From: Mesorhizobium hawassense
GTDB lineage: Bacteria; Pseudomonadota; Alphaproteobacteria; Rhizobiales; Rhizobiaceae
Assembly (NCBI RefSeq): GCF_003289945.1
Contig: NZ_QMBP01000001.1
Location: 434,001 to 498,000 of the forward strand
Length of the DNA: 64,000 nucleotides
Reading direction: 5' to 3'
Shown: positions 53,880 through 63,563 of the stretch, piece after piece
Numbering within the stretch: the stretch's first letter is position 1
Layout: each line of letters begins with the position of its first letter
Position numbers and translations under genes: made by a program
The notes under the pieces: model-generated
What the model saw: only the letters and a program-made list of their open reading frames with translations
Databases searched by the model: none
Told to the model about the DNA's origin: nothing

Positions 53880-54812
53880 TTATTTGCCGGACAGGATCTT
53901 GTCGTAGACGCCGGCGGTGTCCTTCTCATAGAGCGCGCCGGTGATGACGTTGAAGCCTGGAGGGATGCCGCTGGCGGCCATATTGGCCAGCGAAAGCGCC
54001 ACGTAGCTCGTCGCCTGCGGATCTTGCCACTGCGCGGCATTGACGTAGCCGTTCAGCACTTCCTGCGTGGTGTCGAGCGAGTTGCCCCAGCCGACCACCG
54101 GGATTTCGCCGGGCTTGACGCCAACCTGGTCGAACACGCGCTTGATCGAGCCGGTGACGAGGTCGCCGAGGCCGATGATGGCTTTCACCTTGCCTTTGTG
54201 CGCGGTGAGATAGTCGGACATGCGGCTGATCACTTCGGCCTGGTCGAGGGTGGCCTCGGTGATTTCATAGGTGACGCCGAGCGGCCCGAAGACGCTCTTG
54301 ATGCCTTCTTCCTCCTGCACGCCATAGGTGGCGCCGGGCACCTCGACGGGCATCCAGACGAAGTCGCCTTTCTTCACCAGGCCCTTGTCGACCAGATATT
54401 GCGCCCAGTGCTTGCCAAAGGTGGTGTTGTCGCCGCCGACATAGGCGTTGAAATTGGCTTTCGGATCGGGCGTGTTGAAGTTGATGATCGGGATATTGGC
54501 GGCGCGCGCTTCCTTGGCCAGTTCGATCAGGCTGCCCGGATCGGGGCTGGTGGTGACGATGCCATCGGCCTTGGCCGAGATGGCGGCGCGGATCGCCTCC
54601 TGCTGCGAGGCGACGTCGCCATTGTGGAACGAGGTATTGACCTTGTTGCCGGTGTCGGTCGCCCATTGCTTGGCGCCGGCGAGGAAGTAGGTCCAGACCG
54701 GGTCGGCCGGGCCGCCATGCGAAATCCAGTAGAACGTCTTGGCCTGAGCCATCGCCGGGATGGCGATGGCCGCGATCAAGGCAAGCACGAGCAGTCTTAG
54801 CCGCGAAAGCAT
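53880..54812 (-). CDS. CUT2-family sugar-binding protein
   Basis: 310 residues. Signal peptide MLSRLRLLVLALIAAIAIPAMAQA, cleavage expected after AQA. The mature part is a type-I periplasmic sugar-binding fold (SFHNGDVASQQEAIRAAISAKADGIVTTSPDP, then ATLDQAEVISRMSDYLTAHKGKVKAIIGLGD). The start at 54812 has GGGAGG 7 nt upstream; an upstream ATG at 54827 is less favoured. Probable substrate is a monosaccharide or polyol. Confidence 0.9.
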   Translation of the reverse strand: MLSRLRLLVLALIAAIAIPAMAQAKTFYWISHGGPADPVWTYFLAGAKQWATDTGNKVNTSFHNGDVASQQEAIRAAISAKADGIVTTSPDPGSLIELAKEARAANIPIINFNTPDPKANFNAYVGGDNTTFGKHWAQYLVDKGLVKKGDFVWMPVEVPGATYGVQEEEGIKSVFGPLGVTYEITEATLDQAEVISRMSDYLTAHKGKVKAIIGLGDLVTGSIKRVFDQVGVKPGEIPVVGWGNSLDTTQEVLNGYVNAAQWQDPQATSYVALSLANMAASGIPPGFNVITGALYEKDTAGVYDKILSGK

Positions 54813-55088
54813 TCGATTTCCTCCCATGTTGAAATTCTCCTCCTGGATCAAGCGTGGCGCGATCGCCTGGGACCGCACCTCCTGCCAGCGCCGACCGGAA
54901 CGTCCAGAGCATTCCCTTTTTCGGGCGGTGGCAAGCCTCCATCGCCAATGGATGTTGGCACAGGCGCGCACGCCATCAGCAATCCCATCAGATTGCATCA
55001 GCTATGGTGATATTTTCCAGGGCAACCGCCACCGTCGCCCATCGCGCTGCGTGGACGGCCTTTCGACGACTTCGCTCGTGGTGCAGCG
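54813..55088. other. 275-nt promoter region of the sugar transport operon
   Basis: No gene is seen. It must hold the promoter of the binding-protein operon and the 3' end of the FAH-family gene transcript. No convincing LacI palindrome stands out. Confidence 0.4.
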
Positions 55089-56246
55089 TTAGATGAGATT
55101 GGCCTTTGCCAGGTCGCGCATCAGGTGGCTGGCGCCGTAGGTCCAGTGCGGACAGTCCGGCGAAAGGCGCACGCGGTTGGTGAGCGCGCCGAGTTTTTCC
55201 GACGAGATGGTGACGATGTCGCCGACCTTGTGGGTAAAGCCTTTGCCCTTCTCGCCGCGATCCTTCGACGGCACGAACATGGTGCCGAGATAGAGCGCCA
55301 GCCCGTCGGGATACTGGTGATGCGGGCCCATCGCGGCCTTGACCAGCTCTTCCGGCGAGCGGCTGATTTCGGCCATCGAACTGGCGCCCTCCAGCGAGAA
55401 GCCGTCTTCGCCTTCGACGCTCAGCCGCACCGTGGCCCGTTTGACGTCGGCGATCGCGAAGGTGTCGTCGAACAGCCGGATGAACGGCCCGAGCGAGGCG
55501 GAGGCGTTGTTGTCCTTGGCCTTGCCGAGCAGCAGCGCCGAGCGTCCCTCGACATCGCGCAAATTGACGTCGTTGCCGAGCGTGGCGCCGACGATACGGC
55601 CGGAACTGTCGGCAATCATGGCGATCTCCGGCTCCGGATTGTTCCAGGTCGAGACCGGGTGCAGCCCGACATCGGCGCCGAAGCCGACGGAGGCCATCGG
55701 CTGGCATTTGGTGAAGATTTCGGCATCCGGCCCGATGCCGACTTCCAGATATTGCGACCAGGCGCCGCGCGAAATCAGCTTGGCCTTGATCTCCATCGCC
55801 TCTGGCGAGCCAGGCTTGAGCTTCGACAAATCGTGGCCGATCAGCCCGGCGATGTCGGCGCGGATGGCGTCGGCCTTTTCCGCCGAGCCGCGCGCCTGCT
55901 CCTCGATGACGCGTTCCAGCAGGCTGACGACGAAGGTCACGCCGGAAGCCTTCACCGCCTGCAGGTCGACGGGTGAAAGCAGGATCGGCTTAGTCGCATC
56001 GCGTTTGGCCTCGAAACTGTTCGCCCCGATGTCGGCGAGCGCGCCGATCGCCTTGCCTTTAGCAGAACGCAGGTAGCCGGCCGGATCCGTCAGCTCGCAA
56101 AGGTCGCGCACGGTCGGCGCCGCACTCGAGGTGATGTCGATGACCTCACCGTCCCGCACCGTCACCACCAGCGGATGGGCAGCCTGGCTGGTCCGGGCAC
56201 GGCCGACGAAAATGCCGTCGGCGGGCAGGCGGGTCGGATCGGTCAT
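55089..56246 (-). CDS. Fumarylacetoacetate hydrolase-family enzyme
   Basis: 385 residues. The C-terminal FAH domain shows EPEIAMIADSSGRIVGATLGNDVNLRDVEGRSALLLGKAKDNNASASLGPFI (about 205-260), which includes the metal-binding E-x-E and D residues. Length and the extra N-terminal part resemble enzymes of 2-keto-3-deoxy sugar-acid catabolism rather than tyrosine degradation. GAGG precedes the ATG at 56246. Its position next to a CUT2 sugar importer and LacI gene supports a sugar-acid role. Confidence 0.85.
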   Translation of the reverse strand: MTDPTRLPADGIFVGRARTSQAAHPLVVTVRDGEVIDITSSAAPTVRDLCELTDPAGYLRSAKGKAIGALADIGANSFEAKRDATKPILLSPVDLQAVKASGVTFVVSLLERVIEEQARGSAEKADAIRADIAGLIGHDLSKLKPGSPEAMEIKAKLISRGAWSQYLEVGIGPDAEIFTKCQPMASVGFGADVGLHPVSTWNNPEPEIAMIADSSGRIVGATLGNDVNLRDVEGRSALLLGKAKDNNASASLGPFIRLFDDTFAIADVKRATVRLSVEGEDGFSLEGASSMAEISRSPEELVKAAMGPHHQYPDGLALYLGTMFVPSKDRGEKGKGFTHKVGDIVTISSEKLGALTNRVRLSPDCPHWTYGASHLMRDLAKANLI

Positions 56247-56440
56247 GGCAATGGTCCTCTCGATTTTTCGGGCGGCACTTTCCCCGGATTTTGCCCGAAC
56301 GTCTATCCCGTTGATGGCGTGGTCTATGGGGCCAATGGGCTTGTGTCACAGCCGCCGGCGATCTGGCCTATGGAAACGCGCTTTCAAATCTGTGAAATCG
56401 ACAATAGGATTTTCATGCAACTCCAGCGCCGAGGTGGTCT

Positions 56441-57724
56441 TTGCCCGCAGCCTTCTCCGATCCGGTCTGGCGGAAGCCCCAAACGGCACCGGCGTTTCGG
56501 TCCGAACTGTCATTCGGCGGCACGCTGGACGCGATCATCGTCGGCGGCGGCATCATGGGCCTGTCGACGGCGCTGCATGCGGCCCGCGCCGGGCTTTCCG
56601 TGCAGGTGCTGGACGCCGGCGCGATCGGGCAGGGCGCTTCGGGCCTCAATGGCGGACAGGTCATTCCCGGCCTCAAATACGATCCAGAATGGCTGCTCAG
56701 GCATTTCGGCAAGGAGCGCGGCGAAGCCCTGGTCGCGTTCGCTGCCTCGACGGCCGACGCGGTGTTCGACGTGATCCGCGACGAGAGGCTGGCCGTGCCG
56801 TTCACACGCAATGGCTGGATCCAGGCGGCGCACACCGAGACCGCCCTAAAAGCCGCGGCGAACCGCGATCGCCAATGGCGCTCGCGCGGCGCCGACGTCG
56901 AGTTGGTCGACCAGGCAGAAATCGCCGCGATGACCGGAGCCAGGGGCTATCTCGGCGGCTGGCTCGACCGCCGCGCCGGCGTCATCGATCCGCTGTCCTA
57001 CACGCTCGAACTCGCCCGCGTCGCCTCGGCGGCCGGCGCCAGCATCGCCGAGCAGCAGAAGGTGGTGAAGCTCGCCAAGAAGGCCGGCGTCTGGTGGGTT
57101 TCGACGCAAGGCGGCGTCGAATTGCGCGCCAAGTCGGTCGTGCTCGCCACCAATGCCTATACGGACGGGCTGTTGCCCGGGCTTGCCCAGACCATCGTGC
57201 CGCTGCACTCCTTCCAGATCGCCACCGCGCCGCTGCCGGCCGAGCTTGCCGCAAGCATCCTGCCGGGCGGCCAGGCGGTTTCGGATTCTCGCCGCATCCT
57301 GGTCTATTACCGCCGGAGTCCCGATGGCCGCATGGTGCTCGGCGGCCGCGGCCGTATGGCGCTGCCGTCAAGCGCCGCCGACTGGGCGCATTGCGAACGC
57401 GCGCTCACCCGCCTCTATCCGGCGCTTGCCGGCATCGCGATCGAAAAGCGCTGGTTCGGCCGTGTGGCGCTGACGCCGGACCACCTGCCGCATCTGCATG
57501 AACCGGAAAAGGGGCTGCTCGCCGTCGTCGGCTGCCAGGGCAGGGGTGTCGGCCTGATGAGCGCGCTGGGCAGGCGCGTGGCGAACTACCTCGCGAGCGG
57601 CGATGCCGGCCAATTGCCGTTCCCGCTGTCGCCGATCCGGCCGATCCCGTTCCACGCTTTCCGCCAGGTCGGCGTTGTCGCGGCAATCACCTGGTACCGG
57701 ATGCTCGACGCGTTCGAGCGCTGA
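56441..57724 (+). CDS. FAD-dependent amine oxidoreductase (PuuB/DadA-like)
   Basis: 427 residues starting at TTG 56441, with GAGG 5 nt upstream. The FAD motif IIVGGGIMGLSTALHAARAG lies at about residues 32-51, and GASGLNGGQVIPG follows as in gamma-glutamylputrescine oxidases; the C-terminal GCQGRGVGLMSALG closes the flavin site. It should oxidise an N-substituted amine or polyamine derivative. The importer and PuuR-like regulator downstream support a polyamine link; D-amino acid dehydrogenase is the alternative. A near-inverted repeat GTGAAATC/GATTTTCAT lies upstream at 56392-56416. Confidence 0.83.
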   Translation: MPAAFSDPVWRKPQTAPAFRSELSFGGTLDAIIVGGGIMGLSTALHAARAGLSVQVLDAGAIGQGASGLNGGQVIPGLKYDPEWLLRHFGKERGEALVAFAASTADAVFDVIRDERLAVPFTRNGWIQAAHTETALKAAANRDRQWRSRGADVELVDQAEIAAMTGARGYLGGWLDRRAGVIDPLSYTLELARVASAAGASIAEQQKVVKLAKKAGVWWVSTQGGVELRAKSVVLATNAYTDGLLPGLAQTIVPLHSFQIATAPLPAELAASILPGGQAVSDSRRILVYYRRSPDGRMVLGGRGRMALPSSAADWAHCERALTRLYPALAGIAIEKRWFGRVALTPDHLPHLHEPEKGLLAVVGCQGRGVGLMSALGRRVANYLASGDAGQLPFPLSPIRPIPFHAFRQVGVVAAITWYRMLDAFER

Positions 57725-57727
57725 CCA

Positions 57728-57836
57728 ATGCATGTCGCCCAGAAGTTTGCAGCGGTTCTGGGAAAACGACATGCATCAAAACAAAGACTTAAAGCGCGTC
57801 GCCTGAATCCGCTTCATCGCGACGCGCATTAAGCAT
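57728..57836. repeat. Composite palindromic element between oxidase and permease genes
   Basis: First palindrome from ATGCATGTCGCCCAGAAGTT to TGGGAAAACGACATGCAT, then GCGCGTCGC and GCGACGCGC as a second hairpin. The gap from 57725 to 57906 holds no gene. Elements of this type are frequent in Mesorhizobium-like genomes. Confidence 0.7.
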
Positions 57837-57906
57837 GCAGCGCACAAGCGATTCAGCTTGACAGTTTCATGAATATGAAAAATCATTAGGTGATTTCAGA
57901 ATTCCG

Positions 57907-58809
57907 ATGGGCAGTTCGATGTCATCGACCATCGTCGCAGCACGGCCACTGCCGGAAAACCGCATCTCGCCGGTGTTCCGCTTCGCCATGCTGCTGCCGG
58001 GCGGGCTGGTCACCTTCTTCCTCATCCTGTTCGCGCTCGGCCTCGTGGTCTTCCTCGCCTTTCGGGGCAATGACGGCTCGCTGCTCGGCGTCGGCCTGAC
58101 GGCCGAAAATTTCCTCACCGTCGCGACCGATCCGCTTTACTGGACGGTGACGCTGCGCTCGCTGGTCATTGCCGGTCTGGTGACGCTTGCCACCGTCGTC
58201 ACTGCCTATCCGGTCGCATATTACCTCGCCTTCCATGCCGGGCGACGCCGCAACCTGCTGCTTTTCCTGGTCACGCTGCCGTTCTGGACCAGCTATCTCT
58301 TGCGCGTCTTCGCCTGGAAGATCGTGCTTGCCTATAATGGCGTGCTCAACTCGGCCTTCATCGAGACCGGCCTCTGGTCGCAGCCGACGCTCGCCTTCCT
58401 CAACACGCCGGCCGCGGTGGTCGTCACGCTGGCGCATGCCTATGCGCCCTTCGCCATCCTGCCGATCTATGTGGCGCTGGACACCATCCCGAAATCGCTG
58501 CTCGAAGCCGCCTCCGATCTCGGCGCGCGGCCCTTCACCAGCTTCCGCCGCGTCGTGCTGCCCAACTCCATGCCGGGCGTGCTGGCGGCGGCGCTCGTCG
58601 TCTTCGTGCCGACGGTCGGCGATTATGTCACGCCGGCCATGGTCGGCGGTCCGGCGAGCACCATGATCGGCACGCTGATCCAGTCGCAGTTCGGCAAGGC
58701 CAATGACTGGCCGTTCGGTGCCGCGCTCTCGGTCTGCGTCATGCTGGTCATCCTGTGCGTCGTCCTGGTCGCGCGCGGCGCCGACCGCAGATTTGGCAGC
58801 CGCACATGA
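57907..58809 (+). CDS. Polyamine-type ABC transporter permease (PotB-like)
   Basis: 300 residues, about six membrane helices, including SPVFRFAMLLPGGLVTFFLILFALGLVVF near the N terminus and an EAA loop EAASDLGARPFTSFRRVVLPNSMPGVLAA. Type and length match PotB/PotH. Start at 57907 lacks a clear ribosome site; 57919 is an alternative. The stop overlaps the next gene by ATGA. Confidence 0.9.
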   Translation: MGSSMSSTIVAARPLPENRISPVFRFAMLLPGGLVTFFLILFALGLVVFLAFRGNDGSLLGVGLTAENFLTVATDPLYWTVTLRSLVIAGLVTLATVVTAYPVAYYLAFHAGRRRNLLLFLVTLPFWTSYLLRVFAWKIVLAYNGVLNSAFIETGLWSQPTLAFLNTPAAVVVTLAHAYAPFAILPIYVALDTIPKSLLEAASDLGARPFTSFRRVVLPNSMPGVLAAALVVFVPTVGDYVTPAMVGGPASTMIGTLIQSQFGKANDWPFGAALSVCVMLVILCVVLVARGADRRFGSRT

Positions 58810-59624
58810 GCGCGCGGACCGACATCAACGCAGGCGGCGGCTGGCTCGGCCTCTATGTGCTCGGCTATCTCGTCTTCCTTTATCTGCCGGTGCTTTTGAT
58901 CCCGCTGTTTTCCTTCAACAACTCCATCCAGGCGGCGTTTCCGCTGCAGGGCTTCACGCTTGACTGGTACCGCACGCTCTATGGCAATCCGGCGCTGTCC
59001 GGCGCCTTGGCCAACAGCCTCGTCATCGGTGTCATCGCCGCCTTCGGGGCAACGCTCTGCGGCATCACCGTTTCCTATATGGACCTCTATGGCCGTTCGC
59101 CGCTCGCCACCATCATCAGCGCCATCGCCCGGCTGCCGATCCTGATCCCCGGCGTCATCGTCGGCATTTCGCTGCTGATCCTGGTCAACCTCGTCGGCCT
59201 CGGCCCGTCGCGCGTTTCCATCGTGCTCGGACATATCCTCGTCGCGCTGCCGACGACGGTGGTGGTGATGCGCAGCCGCTTCGCCGCCATCCCGAAAACG
59301 ATCCGCGAGGCGGCGCTCGATCTCGGCGCCTCCGACTGGACGACGTTCCGGCGCGTCATGCTGCCGCTCAGTGCGCCCGCCGTGCTGTCGGCTTTCATGC
59401 TCTCTTTCCTGATTTCCTTCGACGAGTTCATCGTCGTCTTCTTCCTCGCCGGCACCGAGCCGACGCTGCCGCTCTACATCTGGAGCCAATTGCGCTTCCC
59501 ACGCTCGCTGCCGACCGTGATGGCGCTGGGAACGGTGATCCTCACCGTCTCCTTCATCATCGCCGGCAGCGCCGAAATCCTGCGCCATCGCGGCCTTGGC
59601 GCCGCGCGCCGCAATCCAGCCTGA
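58806..59624 (+). CDS. Polyamine-type ABC transporter permease (PotC-like)
   Basis: 272 residues, about six helices. N-terminal YVLGYLVFLYLPVLLIPLFSFNNS and the EAA loop EAALDLGASDWTTFRRVMLPLSAPAVLSA match PotC/PotI. ATG at 58806 is inside the stop of the first permease (ATGA), which fixes the start. Confidence 0.92.
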   Translation: MSARTDINAGGGWLGLYVLGYLVFLYLPVLLIPLFSFNNSIQAAFPLQGFTLDWYRTLYGNPALSGALANSLVIGVIAAFGATLCGITVSYMDLYGRSPLATIISAIARLPILIPGVIVGISLLILVNLVGLGPSRVSIVLGHILVALPTTVVVMRSRFAAIPKTIREAALDLGASDWTTFRRVMLPLSAPAVLSAFMLSFLISFDEFIVVFFLAGTEPTLPLYIWSQLRFPRSLPTVMALGTVILTVSFIIAGSAEILRHRGLGAARRNPA

Positions 59625-59651
59625 ACCACAACAAAGAAGAGGAGAACGAAA

Positions 59652-60722
59652 ATGACATTCCACCTGAAATCGATCACCGGACACAAGGCTCGGGCCGGCC
59701 TTGCCGCGCTCGCCCTCGCGCTGTCGTCGACGGTCGCCCTAGCCGCCGACAAGCTGCAATATTTCACCTGGTCGGGCTACGAATTGCCCGACTTCAACAA
59801 GAGCTTCCTCACCGCGCATCCGGACGGTGTCGAGGCGACGATCTTCGGCGATGACGACGACGCCTTCACCAAGGTCAAGGCCGGCTTTCGGCCCGACATA
59901 GCGCATCCCTGCTACGACAAGGTGGCGCGCTGGAACAAGGAAGGCCTGCTGCAGCCGATCGACACCAAGCGCATCAAGAACTGGGATTCGATCTTCCCGG
60001 TGTTCAAGAACCTGCCCGATCTGCAGGCCGGCGACGGCAAGGTGTGGATGGTGCCGTGGGACTGGGGCAACACCTCGATCCTCTATCGCACCGATCTGGT
60101 GAAGAACCCCGAGGCGAGCTGGAACCTTCTGTGGGACAAGCAATATGCCGGCCGCATGGCGACCATTGATGCCGTGCATGACACGCCGATCGTCGCGGCT
60201 CTTCTGGCGGGCGTGAACCCCTTCGACATGACGCCCGAGCAGATGGACAAGGTGGCCGAAAAGCTGCGCGAGCAGCGGCCGCTGCTGTCGAGCTACACCA
60301 CCGACATGACCTCGGTAGAGCAGGCGCTGGCGAGCGGCCAGCTGGTCGCCGCCATGACCTGGAACGCGTCGGCCACCTCGCTGAAGAAGCAGGGCGTGCC
60401 GGTCGAGTTCATGAAGCCGAAGGAAGGCATGCTCACCTGGGCCTGCGGCTTCGTCATGCTGAAAGACGCCAAGAACGTCGATCTTGCGTATGACTTCATC
60501 AACAGCCGGCTCGACGCCGACTCGGGCAAGTTCCTGATCCAGTCCTACGGCTATGGCAGTTCGCTCGCGACCGCCTTCGCCGGCGTGTCGAAGGACGAGC
60601 TGGAGAAACTGCAGCTGCCGGCGGATCCGGACGTGATGCTGAAGACCACCATCTTCACCGGCCCGATGAAGCAGAACGACGATATGGCAAAGATGTTCGA
60701 GAAGGTGAAGGCTGGCGGCTGA
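59652..60722 (+). CDS. Polyamine-type ABC transporter binding protein (PotD-like)
   Basis: 356 residues. Signal peptide with AGLAALALALSSTVALA, cleavage after ALA. The mature protein begins DKLQYFTWSGYELPDFNKSF and shows the PotD-like pattern, including MVPWDWGNTSILYRTDLV and MTWNASATSLKKQG. Substrate is probably putrescine, spermidine or a similar amine. Located 27 nt after the second permease, with GAGGAG upstream. Confidence 0.9.
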   Translation: MTFHLKSITGHKARAGLAALALALSSTVALAADKLQYFTWSGYELPDFNKSFLTAHPDGVEATIFGDDDDAFTKVKAGFRPDIAHPCYDKVARWNKEGLLQPIDTKRIKNWDSIFPVFKNLPDLQAGDGKVWMVPWDWGNTSILYRTDLVKNPEASWNLLWDKQYAGRMATIDAVHDTPIVAALLAGVNPFDMTPEQMDKVAEKLREQRPLLSSYTTDMTSVEQALASGQLVAAMTWNASATSLKKQGVPVEFMKPKEGMLTWACGFVMLKDAKNVDLAYDFINSRLDADSGKFLIQSYGYGSSLATAFAGVSKDELEKLQLPADPDVMLKTTIFTGPMKQNDDMAKMFEKVKAGG

Positions 60723-60731
60723 GCTGAGGCC

Positions 60732-60878
60732 TCCCCTTCTCCCCTGTGGGAGAAGGTGGATCGGCGCGCAGCGCCGAGACGGATGAGGGGTGTTGGACGG
60801 ATCACCGTCCTTGCCAAGCTGGAACACCCCTCATCCGTCGCCTTCGGCGACACCTTCTCCCACAAGGGGAGAAGGGGG
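60732..60878. repeat. Large intergenic inverted repeat (second copy of the 2669-2813 family)
   Basis: Arms CCCCTTCTCCCCTGTGGGAG...and...CTCCCACAAGGGGAGAAGGGG, with GATGAGGGGTGTTGGA and GGAACACCCCTCATCC inside. It interrupts the operon between binding protein and regulator genes. Confidence 0.85.
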
Positions 60879-60928
60879 AGCCTGGCGGCGCTGCGCCGCA
60901 CCGGTGGAAAGACAACGAGGACCGATGC

Positions 60929-61526
60929 ATGGATGTTCTTGACGAAGCGGCGACAAAACCGAAGGACGATGCCGATATCCGCGTCGGCCGGCGCGTGCGG
61001 GCGCTGAGGCTCGAGCGCAACCTGTCGCTGGCCGATCTCGCGGCAAAAGCAGGCATTTCCATTGGCGCGCTCAGCCAGATTGAACGCGGCATGTCCTCGC
61101 TGCGCGTCAAGGTGATCTGGCCGCTGGCCGCCGCCCTCGACATCGAGCCTTCGGCGCTGATCGCCGACGGCAACGAGGCAGTCAACGACCTCTATTGCGT
61201 GCGCGCCGACAAGCGGCGCGCGATCCCGGTGAAATCGGAAGGCATCGCCAAGGCGCTGCTGTCGCCGCCCGCCGCGACGCTCACCGGCATGCTGGTGACG
61301 GTCGAGGCCGGCGGCGGCACGGCGGAAGCCTACGCCCATGCCGGCCACGAATTCGGCTTCGTCATGGCCGGCGAGGTCGAGCTGGTCGTCGACGCCACCA
61401 CCTATTTGCTGAAAGCCGGCGACAGCTTTGCCTTCAAGAGCACGCTGCTGCACGCCTTCCGCAATCCCGGCGCCGAGCGCTGCCAGATTCTCTGGGTCAA
61501 CACGACGAAACCCTCCGAGGTGCGCG

Positions 61527-61537
<11 letters not shown>
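60929..61537 (+). CDS. XRE-cupin transcriptional regulator (PuuR-like)
   Basis: 202 residues. Helix-turn-helix at about 18-75 (VGRRVRALRLERNLSLADLAAKAGISIGALSQIERGMSSLRVKVIWPLAAAL) and a cupin domain (about 125-195) with YAHAGHEFGFVMAGEVELVVDATTYLLKAGD. Same architecture as PuuR, the putrescine-responsive repressor. ATG at 60929 has GAGGA upstream; a reading from 60746 would run through the repeat and is rejected. It is embedded between the binding-protein and ATPase genes of the polyamine module. Confidence 0.88.
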
Positions 61538-62612
<1,075 letters not shown>

Positions 62613-62628
62613 ATGTCTAGCCAAGGGG

Positions 62629-63327
62629 TTACGACGCCTTGGCGAAAAATCCCTGATAGTCGGACTTGGCCTGCAGCAGGCGCAGGATGTTCTCGCGCGA
62701 GCCGCGCACATGCGCCCGGGCGCGCGCGCCGGCTAAAGTAACATCGCCATCACAGATCGCATCGACGATGCCGGTATGCTCCTCGCGGGTGAGCTTCCAC
62801 TCGTCCAGCCACAGAAGCTCGGTCCAGACATATTGCTGGCATTTGTCGAGGATGCCGCCGAGCATGCCGGAGAGCATCTCGTTGCCGCTGATCTCGGCGA
62901 TCACCCGGTGCAGGTCGATGCCGACCTGCAATTCCTCGAATTTCTCCCTGGTGTTGCGGTCCGGAATCGCCGCCAGCCGCTCGCATTCGGCGAGCATCTC
63001 GCGCAGCCGAGCCTTGTCGGCGGCGGTCGCGTTGGCCGCCGCCAGCTCGGTCGCGCGCCCGTCGAGCAGTTCGCGGATATCGAAGGCCTCGCGGAACATG
63101 GTCAGGTTGAACTCGGCCACCACATAGCCCTGGCGCGGACGCCCGATCACCAGTCCGTCGCGCTCCAGCCGGTTGAAGGCCTCACGCACCGGCGTGCGGC
63201 TCACCTTCAAGCGCTCGGCGATCTCGTTTTCCGTCACGCGCCCGCCCGGCGGGATCTGGCCGGTGATGATCAACGCCTTCAGCGCCTCGAACACCGAGTC
63301 GCGCAGCGTGTTCTTTCTCTCTTTCAA
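62629..63327 (-). CDS. GntR-family regulator, FCD subgroup
   Basis: 232 residues if started at TTG 63327, where GGAGG lies 8 nt upstream; a TTG at 63342 has no such site. Winged helix at about 10-70 (LRDSVFEALKALIITGQIPPGGRVTENEIAERLKVSRTPVREAFNRL) and an FCD domain with EELQVGIDLHRVIAEISGN and the C-terminal EEHTGIVDAICDGD. Convergent with the ATPase gene and divergent from the binding-protein gene at 63564, which it probably represses. Confidence 0.9.
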   Translation of the reverse strand: MKERKNTLRDSVFEALKALIITGQIPPGGRVTENEIAERLKVSRTPVREAFNRLERDGLVIGRPRQGYVVAEFNLTMFREAFDIRELLDGRATELAAANATAADKARLREMLAECERLAAIPDRNTREKFEELQVGIDLHRVIAEISGNEMLSGMLGGILDKCQQYVWTELLWLDEWKLTREEHTGIVDAICDGDVTLAGARARAHVRGSRENILRLLQAKSDYQGFFAKAS

Positions 63328-63503
63328 GCGTCCCGCCTCCAACGTTGCGTCACGGATTCGCGAGTTTAGTTCGTTTTAGGGCACGCTTGAACAGGAGCAT
63401 TTCGCGGGAGGCAATTGCCTCCTGCGGAATGGGCCTGTCTCTCCCGTACCAAAAAACACGAAAACCCGAGTTGACATCGGCCTCCGAGAAATTACACTCA
63501 AAA

Positions 63504-63513
63504 TTGTATACAA
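63504..63513 (+). promoter_or_regulatory. GntR operator candidate upstream of the second polyamine-type binding protein
   Basis: TTGTATACAA is a perfect palindrome within AAATTGTATACAAATT. It fits the FCD-GntR pattern TTGT-N2-ACAA and lies 51 bp before the binding-protein ATG, in the 236-bp gap between divergent genes. Confidence 0.65.
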
Positions 63514-63563
63514 ATTCGCATACCAAATCAACGATAACGGGAACACCGATTGGAGAAGCGAAA

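Noticed and set aside
54813..55088. LacI operator
   Set aside because: No CG-centred palindrome of convincing length was found in the promoter region.
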